Shown here one piece after another: positions 57,215 to 64,000 of a stretch of DNA of 64,000 bases; position 1 is the stretch's first letter, and each line of letters begins with the position of its first letter. The position numbers and the translations under genes were made by a program. This DNA comes from JAJXWB01 sp037044955 (lineage in GTDB: Bacteria > Pseudomonadota > Alphaproteobacteria > Rhizobiales > Beijerinckiaceae), in assembly GCA_037044955.1 (NCBI GenBank), contig JBAOHX010000004.1, forward strand, positions 186,001 to 250,000. The letters run 5' to 3'. The notes beneath the pieces are model-generated. The model was given only the letters and a program-made list of their open reading frames with translations. It did no database searches and was not told where the DNA came from.

Positions 57215-57439
57215 TCGTCGCTCCTTCGGCGGCCGCCGGTCGGCAAGTCCTTGATGCGCATTCGCGACCGCGCGCCCGCTGGGAGCGCCGGCCGGCCTTG
57301 CGCCGCATCGCGCGAAAATCTCATATGCAACAGGCGGAGCGCCGTCGCAACGCCATCTATTATGGCGGCGCGGCGCGGAACGCGCAGTGCAAATCGTCAC
57401 GTTGCGCAGGCCCAGTGAGGCAATGGCCGACGCGCTGAA

Positions 57440-57790
57440 CTATTTCGCCTTCTGCGCCTTCCACACGCCGCCGCAATAATCGGTGTTGGACGACCAGGCG
57501 CCCGAGCCCGACATGCCTTTCAGCTTGCCGTTGGCGCGCGCCATCTTCTGGCCGGCGGTGAAGCGTGCGGAAATATCGCCGTTGTCCTCGAGATAGCCCC
57601 AGACCTCGACGCCTTCGGCGCTGGAGCCGACGACGCGCCCGCCTTCGATGCGCACCGTGCCGGAAACGTCGTGCGCGCATTCGCCGACGGTCGTGTGCGC
57701 CTCGACCTGCCAGTCGCCGTCGTACTGGCTCGGAAATGCGGCAGCCGGCGCAGCGAGCGCCACAGCGATACAGACCAAGGCGAAGCGCAT
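57440..57790 (-). CDS. Small secreted protein of unknown function (116 residues)
   Basis: ATG 57790 overlaps the mutA stop by ATGA. A signal peptide (MRFALVCIAVALAAPAAAFP) precedes a beta-rich domain: QYDGDWQVEAHTTVGECAHD, VSGTVRIEGGRVVGSSAEGV, ISARFTAGQKMARANGKL, SGSGAWSSNTDYCGGVWKAQ. Two cysteines probably pair. Proteins of this pattern are common in Hyphomicrobiales and unassigned. Translational coupling of an exported protein to a cytoplasmic mutase subunit is unusual. Confidence 0.78.
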   Translation of the reverse strand: MRFALVCIAVALAAPAAAFPSQYDGDWQVEAHTTVGECAHDVSGTVRIEGGRVVGSSAEGVEVWGYLEDNGDISARFTAGQKMARANGKLKGMSGSGAWSSNTDYCGGVWKAQKAK

Positions 57791-59619
57791 CAACCGATCG
57801 CCTTCCACGCGCGATCGAGGCTGGCGAGCACGTCCGCGCCGGCGAAGACGTAATCGCCGACGCCGGCCGCAGAATAGGCCGCTTCCTTCTCGCCGGCACG
57901 GCCGGCGAGGATCACCAGCTTCGCGCCCTTCGCTTTCAGCGCGCGCGCGACGGCTTCGGCCTGTTCGGCATAGAGGGCGTCGGACGAGCAGATGCAGGCG
58001 ATGGGCGCGCCGGATTGCGCATAGGCGTCCGCCGCCGCATCCGCCGAAGCAAAGCCGTCGTTGCCCGCCGCCTCGATGCCGCCGGCTTCGAAGAAATTCT
58101 TGGCGAAGGTCGCGCGCGCCGTGAAAGCCGCGATCGGCCCGATATTGGCGAGGAAGACGGAGGGACGCTTGCCCTTGGCGGCGAGCGCGTCGGATTGATC
58201 GCGCAAGGCTTCGTAGGGTTCGGACAGGCGATGCGCCGCGAGCGCGCCGGCGGGCGCGGCCGTCGCCGGAATCGGCGCGAGCACGCTCACCGGCTTTTCC
58301 GCGATGTTGGGAAACTCGCTTGCGCCGGTCAGCGCATCCTTGCGGCGCGCGACATTTTTGGCGCGCTCGCCCGCCGCCTTTTCGACGTCCGCCTTGAGCG
58401 CGCCGGAAGCGATCTGCTGCGCGAGGCCGCCGGCTTTCTCGTTCGTCTGAACAAGCGCCCACGCTTTTTCGCAGAGCTCCGCGGTGAGGACCTCGAAACC
58501 GCCGGCGCCGGCGGTCGGGTCGGCCACCTTGTCGAGATTGGATTCTTCCAGCAGCACGAGCTGCGTGTTGCGCGCGACGCGGCGCGCGAATTCGTCGGGC
58601 AGTCCCACGGCCTGCGTGAATGGCAGGACAGAAATGCGGTCGGCGCCGCCGACGGCGGCCGAGAAGACCGCGACGGTTGCCCGCAGCATGTTCACGTAGG
58701 GGTCGCGGCGCGTCATCATGCGCCACGCGGTCTCCGCGTGCACCAGCGCAGGCGAGGGCGTGAGGCCGCAGGCCTCTTCGACGCGCGCCCACAGACGACG
58801 CAGCGCGCGAAGTTTTGCGACGCCCAAAAATTCGTCGGCGTCGACGGCGAGACGGAATGAAATCGCCTTGCGCGCCGCATCGAGAGAAAGGCCCGCGCCT
58901 TCGAGCGCGCGCAGATAGGTGAGCGCGGCGGAAATGGCGTAGGCGAGTTCCTGCGCCTCCGTGCCGCCCGCCGCATGCACGATACGGGCGTCCGCGACGC
59001 AGAACGGGCCGGCGAAGCCAGCGCCCGACAGCGTCTTGACCGCCTCCACCAGATGCGGCGCGATTTCCGCGAAAGTCTGGGACACGGCGCCGCGCGCAAT
59101 GGCGCCGAGCGGATCGAGGCCGAAGGACACGAGAATCGTCTTCGGATCGACCTTCTGCTTCGCGACATAGGCGGCAAACGCCGTCGCCACGTCGCGGCCG
59201 TGGCCAGGCGCGTCGATCTCGATCGGCGCCCCGGCGTCGAGGAATACGCCCGACAGCGCCGCCTCGATCGCGGCTTCCGTCGCCGGCAGGCCGAAACCAT
59301 AGGCGCCGGCGGACCCGGCGAAGGCGAGTTGCAACCCGCCCGCGCCGTTCTCGAGATCGGTCAGGGCAAGCTCGTTGGCGGTCTCGGGCGAGGCGGCGTC
59401 GACGCGGGCGAGGATGGCCCATGCGCCCGCCTGCGCGCGGCCGGGCTGCGCGGCGGCCGCGGCGGGCGCGTAGAGCGGCTGGACGGGCGCGCCGTCATAG
59501 GTCCTGGCCACCAGCTTCTCGAACGGCGCGCCCTTCAGCGCGGCGGCGGCCAGCTCCTTCCAGCGCGCCTCTTCCACGGGCGGAAAGGCGGCGGCGTAGG
59601 GCGTGTCGGAAGCGGTCAT
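57790..59619 (-). CDS. mutA: Methylmalonyl-CoA mutase, small subunit
   Basis: 609 residues from ATG 59619; an upstream start at 59661 adds unconserved residues. TIM-barrel features parallel the large subunit: MMTRRDPYVNMLRATVAVFS, ISVLPFTQAVGLPDEFARRV, NTQLVLLEESNLDKVADPTA. The C-terminal Rossmann-like domain has VFLANIGPIAAFTARATFAK, where the cobalamin-binding His (DxHxxG) is absent, as expected for the non-catalytic subunit. Works as a heterodimer with MutB encoded 4.5 kb away. Confidence 0.93.
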   Translation of the reverse strand: MTASDTPYAAAFPPVEEARWKELAAAALKGAPFEKLVARTYDGAPVQPLYAPAAAAAQPGRAQAGAWAILARVDAASPETANELALTDLENGAGGLQLAFAGSAGAYGFGLPATEAAIEAALSGVFLDAGAPIEIDAPGHGRDVATAFAAYVAKQKVDPKTILVSFGLDPLGAIARGAVSQTFAEIAPHLVEAVKTLSGAGFAGPFCVADARIVHAAGGTEAQELAYAISAALTYLRALEGAGLSLDAARKAISFRLAVDADEFLGVAKLRALRRLWARVEEACGLTPSPALVHAETAWRMMTRRDPYVNMLRATVAVFSAAVGGADRISVLPFTQAVGLPDEFARRVARNTQLVLLEESNLDKVADPTAGAGGFEVLTAELCEKAWALVQTNEKAGGLAQQIASGALKADVEKAAGERAKNVARRKDALTGASEFPNIAEKPVSVLAPIPATAAPAGALAAHRLSEPYEALRDQSDALAAKGKRPSVFLANIGPIAAFTARATFAKNFFEAGGIEAAGNDGFASADAAADAYAQSGAPIACICSSDALYAEQAEAVARALKAKGAKLVILAGRAGEKEAAYSAAGVGDYVFAGADVLASLDRAWKAIG

Positions 59620-59717
59620 GGCGGCGGAAATCCCAGCGGAAACGCGGGGGCGTTTTTGCACATGCGAACGGAGGAGGGAAGGGGGCGGCGGGCGGGGCGG
59701 CCGAATCGGGGGGAAAG

Positions 59718-60963
59718 CTACCCCACCATCCCCACCACGGCTCCGCTCATCAGCGTCGCCAGCGTGCCCGACACCAGCGACCTCGGCGCCAGCGTCACGA
59801 TGTCGTGCCTGCGCTCCGGCGCCATCGTCGTCATGCCGCCGATCATGATGCCGAGCGAGCCGAAATTGGCGAAGCCGCAGAGCGCATAGGTCATGATGAG
59901 TTTCGAGCGCGGCGACAGCGCGCCTTCCGGCAACTGGCTAAGATCGAGATAGGCGACGAATTCGTTGAGCGCGGTCTTGGTCGCCATCAGCAGCGCCGCC
60001 GTCTCGCTTTCCGGCCAGGGCACGCCGATCAGCCAGACCAGCGGCCGGAAGAGAAGCGCGAAGGCGGCGCGAATGGAGACCGGCTTGCCGCCGATATCGG
60101 GCAAGAGCGACAGGGCGGCGTCGATGAGATGCACGAGCGCGACCAGCACGATCAGCAGCGCGATGACGCCAGCCAGAATCTTCACGCCGTCCATCGTGCC
60201 GCGGACAATTGCTTCAAAGGCGTTGGCCGGGGGATCGGCGATCTTGATTTCGGTGGCGCGATCGTCGGGCGCGAACGGGATCATCAGCGCGGCCAGCGCC
60301 AGCGCCGCGGGCGTCGAGATGATCGAGGCCGTGATGATGTTGGGCAGCGCGTCGGGCACATGCGCGCTCAGGATCGCGCCGTAGATCGCCATGACCGTGC
60401 CGGCGATGCCGGCCATGCCGCAGCTCATCAGCGCGAACAATTCGCCGCGCGACATTGTGGTGAGCCAGGGCCGCACGATCAGCGGCGCCTCCACCATGCC
60501 GACGAAAATATGCGTGGCGGCGCCGACGCCGAGCGGCCCGCCGACGCCGAGGGCGCGGCGCAGCACGAAGGCGAAGGCGGCGACGATCTTCTGCATGAGG
60601 CCGAGATAGAACATCAGCGTCGCCAGCGCCGAGATGGTCAGAACCATCGGAAAGGCGCGGAAGGCGAGGATGAAGGACGCGCCTGGCTTCGGTCTCCGTG
60701 TAAGGCAGCGGCCCGCCGCCGAGAAAGCCGAAGACCAGCGCCGTGCCGGCGTCGGTCGCGCGCTGCAGGGCTTCGACGCCATGCGTGAGTTTGAGGATGG
60801 CGGCGACGGCCGGCGGAAATTTCGTGAAGAGCAGGGCGAGCGCGATCTGCAGCGCCACGCCGCCGAGAACCACGCGCAACGGAATGGCGCGGCGGTTTTC
60901 GCTCAACGCGAAGGCGATGGCGAGGAGGGTGGCGAGGGCGAGGGCGCCCTGGAGGAGGGTCAT
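59718..60963 (-). CDS. nupC: Concentrative nucleoside transporter, NupC family (frameshifted as read)
   Basis: From ATG 60963: MTLLQGALALATLLAIAFAL, SENRRAIPLRVVLGGVALQI. An extra base at about 60687 separates GGGPLPYTETE from PGASFILAFRAFPMVLTIS. Then comes the CNT core: GVGAATHIFVGMVEAPLIVR, ALMSCGMAGIAGTVMAIYGA, ETAALLMATKTALNEFVAYL, YALCGFANFGSLGIMIGGMT. Repaired length is 414 residues with eight or more helices. It imports nucleosides with Na+ or H+ through the inner membrane. Confidence 0.9.
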
Positions 60964-61132
60964 GTCTTGCAGCCGCCATGCCCGCGCTTGTCGCGGGCAT
61001 CCACGCCGGGCCGAACCACGAAGGACGAGGAAAGAGGTTCGGCACAGGCCGCACAATGCATGAAGCGAGGAGGCGTGGATGGCCGGGACGAGCCCGGCCA
61101 TGACGCGCGGCAGCCGTCGTGCGCCATCAACT
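60964..61132. repeat. Palindromic repeat-rich gap upstream of nupC
   Basis: Contains ATGCCCGCG-CTTGT-CGCGGGCAT (60979-61001) and GCCGGGACGAGCCCGGC, with CATGAAGCGAGGAGGCGTGG between them. It probably acts as the terminator region of the M20 peptidase gene and the leader of nupC. Confidence 0.65.
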
Positions 61133-62515
61133 TCACGCCGACAGCGCCGCCAGAATCCGCGCCCAGCTCCGCGCGCCCTTCTGGAAAGAGCTCAGTTCGT
61201 ACTTTTCGTTCGGCGAATGCACGCGGTCGTCATCGAGGCCGAAGCCGACCATCAGCGAATCCATCTTCAGGTCGCGCTTGAACGAGCCGACGATCGGGAT
61301 CGAGCCGCCCGAGCCGATCATCGCCGCCTCCTTCCCCCATTCCTGCGACAGCGCGCGGCGTGCGCGGGAAAGGGCTTCGGAGCCGAAGGGCAGTTGCAGC
61401 GCCGGGCTTGCGCCATGCGAATGGAAGTCCGCCTCGCAATCGTCAGGCAGGCGCGCGCGCACGAAGGAGCGGAAGCTTTCCGCGATCGCCGCGGGGTTCT
61501 GCTTGCCGACGAGGCGGAAGGAGAATTTCGCGCTCGCCTGCGCCGGCAGCACGGTCTTCGAGCCCTTCGCCGTATAGCCGCCGAATATGCCGTTGACGTC
61601 GCAAGTCGGCCGCGCCCAGATCTGCTCCAGCACGCTGCGGTCGTGTTCGCCGGCTGGAATCGACAGGCCGACGTCGCCGAGAAAGGCGTGTTCGTCGAAA
61701 CCGAGCGCGCGCCATTGCTTGGCGATATCGTCGGGCAGGTCTTCCACGCCGTCGTAGAAGTTCGGCACGGTCACGCGGCCCTGCGCATCGTGCAGGTCGG
61801 CGACGATCTTCGACAGCACGTGGATCGGATTGACCGCCGCGCCGCCGTAGAGGCCCGAATGCAGGTCGCGATTGGCGGCCCTGATCGTCACTTCCTCCAG
61901 CACGAGTCCGCGCAGCATGGCGGTGATGGCGGGCGTCGTGCGGTTCCACATGCCGGTGTCGCAGACGAGCGCGAGATCGGCGGACAATTCCTTCTTGTTT
62001 TCGGCGAGGAACGCCGGCAGCGAGGGCGAGCCCGTTTCCTCTTCGCCCTCGAGAAGGATCGTGACGTCGCAGGGCAGGCCGCCCGTCGCGACGAAGGCGC
62101 GGCACGCCTCCACGAAGGTCATGAGCTGGCCCTTGTCGTCGGCGGCGCCGCGCCCGAAAATCTGCGGGCCGGTCGCGGCGTCCACGATCTTCGGCCCGAA
62201 GGGATCGCTCTCCCAGAGATCGAGCGGATCGACCGGCTGCACGTCGTAATGCCCGTAGAACAGGACGTGCGGCGCGTCGCGCTGCGCGGCCTTGGCGCGC
62301 GCCACCACCATCGGATGGCCCGCCGTCGCCCGCACGCTCGCCGCAAAGCCGATGGCGGACAGGTCTTGCGCCAGCCATTGCGCGGCCTTCGCGCATTCCG
62401 CGCCGAAGGCGGGATCGGTCGAGATCGACTTGATGCGCATCAGCGCGAACAGGCGGTCGAGCGCGCCCTGCCGGTCGGCGTCAAGTTTTTCCAATACGTC
62501 TTCGATCGATGCCAT
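61133..62515 (-). CDS. M20-family metallopeptidase (dipeptidase)
   Basis: 460 residues. Di-zinc residues in order: FYGHYDVQPVDPLDLWESDP (His, Asp), FGRGAADDKGQLMTFVEACR (bridging Asp), LLEGEEETGSPSLPAFLAEN (Glu pair), LALVCDTGMW (Asp) and the C-terminal His in DDDRVHSPNEKYELSSFQKG. The lid domain has RGLVLEEVTIRAANRDLHSG. It hydrolyses short peptides in the cytoplasm. It is about 170 bp upstream of nupC on the same strand. Confidence 0.92.
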   Translation of the reverse strand: MASIEDVLEKLDADRQGALDRLFALMRIKSISTDPAFGAECAKAAQWLAQDLSAIGFAASVRATAGHPMVVARAKAAQRDAPHVLFYGHYDVQPVDPLDLWESDPFGPKIVDAATGPQIFGRGAADDKGQLMTFVEACRAFVATGGLPCDVTILLEGEEETGSPSLPAFLAENKKELSADLALVCDTGMWNRTTPAITAMLRGLVLEEVTIRAANRDLHSGLYGGAAVNPIHVLSKIVADLHDAQGRVTVPNFYDGVEDLPDDIAKQWRALGFDEHAFLGDVGLSIPAGEHDRSVLEQIWARPTCDVNGIFGGYTAKGSKTVLPAQASAKFSFRLVGKQNPAAIAESFRSFVRARLPDDCEADFHSHGASPALQLPFGSEALSRARRALSQEWGKEAAMIGSGGSIPIVGSFKRDLKMDSLMVGFGLDDDRVHSPNEKYELSSFQKGARSWARILAALSA

Positions 62516-62647
62516 CGGCGGGAGCTCCTGCGTGAATCGAATCTAGCGCGCCTGTTCGAGCAGCGTCAAAACGCGCGCCTGGCCTGCTTGTTCCCGCCCC
62601 GTCTCTGTCTTACACAGTATTGGCTCAGTATTTCGGGGGTAGTGGCG

Positions 62648-63127
62648 ATGTTGCGTATCGGATTTGTTGCGGTCGCTTTTTGTGTGGCCGTGTCCGGCCT
62701 GACCGCGCGCGTGGCGCATGCGCAGGAAAGCGAGCTCTACGAGCCGCTGGTCGACGAGGACGCCAGGGGTTTCAAGCCCGCCAAATACCAGAAGGACCTG
62801 GCCTATTGCCGCAAGCGCGCGGCGCCGCATGCCGAAAGGGCTGCGGCCCATGCGCAGGCCGCCAACGAGGGCGCGCAGCAGGTCGCCGCAGGGTCCGCCC
62901 TCTCGGCCGCCGGCAGCATCGTGTCGGCGCTTCCCATTCCCGGCTTCACCGCCGCGCGCAACGTCTGGGCGGGCGGAACCGCGGCCGATGCGGTGGGCGG
63001 CGCAGTCGCGGCGGGCGGCGCGGCCAAGCAGGCGCAGGCCGGCGCTGCGGCCGGCGCGGCTGCGGGCGACTATCAGCTCGTGATCGACAATTGCCTCATC
63101 AAGCGCGGCTACCGGTTCCTGCGCTGA
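62648..63127 (+). CDS. Secreted Ala/Gly-rich protein, glycine-zipper-like
   Basis: 159 residues from ATG 62648. The signal peptide ends at AHAQES. The mature part has a charged N-terminal section with YQKDLAYCRKRAAPHAERAA, a Gly/Ala-rich stretch capable of membrane packing (GGAVAAGGAAKQAQAGAAAG) and a C-terminal NCLIKRGYRFLR. The pairing of one Cys near the start with one in NCLIKRGY recurs in outer-membrane-associated glycine-zipper proteins. Specific function unknown. Confidence 0.78.
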   Translation: MLRIGFVAVAFCVAVSGLTARVAHAQESELYEPLVDEDARGFKPAKYQKDLAYCRKRAAPHAERAAAHAQAANEGAQQVAAGSALSAAGSIVSALPIPGFTAARNVWAGGTAADAVGGAVAAGGAAKQAQAGAAAGAAAGDYQLVIDNCLIKRGYRFLR

Positions 63128-63139
63128 ATCGGCGAACGC

Positions 63140-63553
63140 TCAGACGATGAGCGCGAGCGTGGCGGCCTGGATGAGCGTCACGCCCAGCCAGTGGCCGCCA
63201 TCTATCGCCGAGACCGCCCACGGCCGGCCCTGGTAGGCGTAGTTCGTCACGATGGTCGGGGCGATGAAGCCGAGCCACGCCAGAGCGCCCGCGGCGAGCG
63301 CCGCCTTCATCGAGAATTGCGCGCCGGCGAAATGGATCAGCGCGCCGGCCAGCATCGCCGACATCACGAGTTCCGCGACGAAGGACAGGGCGAGCGCAAA
63401 GACCGGCGGCGAACTGCGCGACCCCTCGGCGGCGTCCGCCCGCAGGAGATCGAGCCCCGCCGCCCACGCGCGCCCGAAGACGCCGTACCAGACCGCGCCG
63501 AATATCCAACTTGCGATCGCCGCAGCGAGAATGGCGAGATAGGGCGGTTGCAT
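63140..63553 (-). CDS. DUF1761 membrane protein
   Basis: 137 residues with four hydrophobic helices. YLAILAAAIASWIFGAVWYG at the N-terminus and AALAAGALAWLGFIAPTIVT later match the DUF1761 pattern. Inner membrane, function unknown for the family. It starts 12 bp after the stop of the HerA-like gene, so the two may be co-transcribed. Confidence 0.82.
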   Translation of the reverse strand: MQPPYLAILAAAIASWIFGAVWYGVFGRAWAAGLDLLRADAAEGSRSSPPVFALALSFVAELVMSAMLAGALIHFAGAQFSMKAALAAGALAWLGFIAPTIVTNYAYQGRPWAVSAIDGGHWLGVTLIQAATLALIV

Positions 63554-63566
63554 CGACTGCTCCCGG

Positions 63567-64000
63567 CTACCGCGACAGGCCTCCGAGCACGCCGCGCAGG
63601 ATGGCGCGCGTGATCTGCGTGCCGACGGAGCGCGCCGCCGATTGCGCCGCCGAGCGCACGATCATCTCGCCGGTCGACATGCGCGGGCGCTTGCCCTTGC
63701 CGTTGCCTGCCGCAGCGCCGCCGCCCAGCACGCCGCCGAGCATGCCGCCGATCTGCCCGAGAATGCCGCCGCTGGAGGCTTCGGCCGGCTGCTCTTCGCC
63801 GCCGGCGGCCTCGGCATGGCCGGACGCGCGCTTCTGCAGGATTTCGAACGCGGATTCGCGATCGACAGGCGTGTCGTATTTGCCGACGAGCGCGCTCGCC
63901 TTGATCGTCGCGGCGCGCTCGGCGTCGGTGACCGGGCCGACACGGCCGGACGGCGGCGCGATCAGCGCGCGGTCGACCATATCCGGAGAGCCCTTGAGGT
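63567..64000 (-). CDS. HerA-like ATPase/helicase (DUF853), C-terminal part (continues past right edge)
   Basis: The frame is open to the last base (LKGSPDMVDRALIAPPSGRV read from the edge). The visible 144 residues have RALIAPPSGRVGPVTDAERA, ALVGKYDTPVDRESAFEILQ, a Gly-rich linker (GGILGQIGGMLGGVLGGG) and the tail RSVGTQITRAILRGVLGGLS, the pattern of the C-terminus of DUF853 HerA-like proteins. The ATPase domain lies outside the window. The role of the family is thought to be DNA translocation or processing. Confidence 0.78.
   Translation of the reverse strand, partial: LKGSPDMVDRALIAPPSGRVGPVTDAERAATIKASALVGKYDTPVDRESAFEILQKRASGHAEAAGGEEQPAEASSGGILGQIGGMLGGVLGGGAAAGNGKGKRPRMSTGEMIVRSAAQSAARSVGTQITRAILRGVLGGLSR

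Overview
The window is a high-GC (roughly two-thirds G+C by eye) chromosomal segment of an alphaproteobacterium, most likely Hyphomicrobiales (Rhizobiales). The support is a perfect alphaproteobacterial LexA box (GTTC-N7-GTTC) in front of an imuA-imuB-dnaE2 mutagenesis cassette, a CYP199A-like P450, a RibBX-type riboflavin protein and the general gene content. I cannot name a genus. There are no rRNA, tRNA, CRISPR, prophage or transposase genes.

Layout. 1-6.3 kb: DnaJ-like chaperone tail, an ECF-like sigma/anti-sigma pair, fabI, a Tat-type metallophosphoesterase, an L,D-transpeptidase lipoprotein and an HDAC-family deacetylase. 6.5-14.3 kb: two modules that each pair a periplasmic aromatic/branched-chain-type binding protein with a 402-residue P450. 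The second is a compact binding protein-P450-MarR operon with a strong 30-bp dyad upstream. An HTH-RibBX fusion and a phosphodiester glycosidase-like protein lie between them. 14.5-30 kb: aroC, PQQ-type sugar dehydrogenase, ppk2, a very large Pls-like membrane NRPS, histidine phosphatase, amidase, extensin-like protein, MarR, acyl-CoA ligase, small envelope proteins and an MBL hydrolase. 30.3-36.5 kb: the SOS mutasome cassette imuA-imuB-dnaE2. 36.8-43 kb: a complete Liv-type ABC importer, a MetE-like methyltransferase and two paralogous small proteins. 43.5-64 kb: PaaI thioesterase, meaB, pcp, TerC, LysE, amidase, a lipoprotein hydrolase, two transglycosylases, methylmalonyl-CoA mutase large and small subunits, an ABC-F protein with a duplicated 5' end, panE, a nucleoside transporter, an M20 peptidase and a HerA-like ATPase (cut at the right edge).

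Two window-wide themes stand out. First, at least four families of short palindromic dispersed repeats fill most intergenic gaps, and in the mutasome cassette they sit inside coding sequence: imuB carries two in-frame repeat insertions and dnaE2 carries an exactly 72-bp (24-codon) in-frame palindromic element. Second, ten genes are frame-disrupted. Thirteen disruptions are repaired by deleting a single base, and the genes hit include the normally indispensable aroC, so most are probably uncorrected sequencing errors. imuA is different: it is disrupted by a clean 4-bp tandem duplication. All ten affected genes lie on the minus strand.

Functionally, meaB with mutA/mutB points to propionyl-CoA/methylmalonyl-CoA metabolism. 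The three binding proteins, P450s, acyl-CoA ligase and MarR regulators point to uptake and oxidation of aromatic or fatty acids. The Pls-like NRPS predicts a basic (lysine-like) homopoly-amino acid product.
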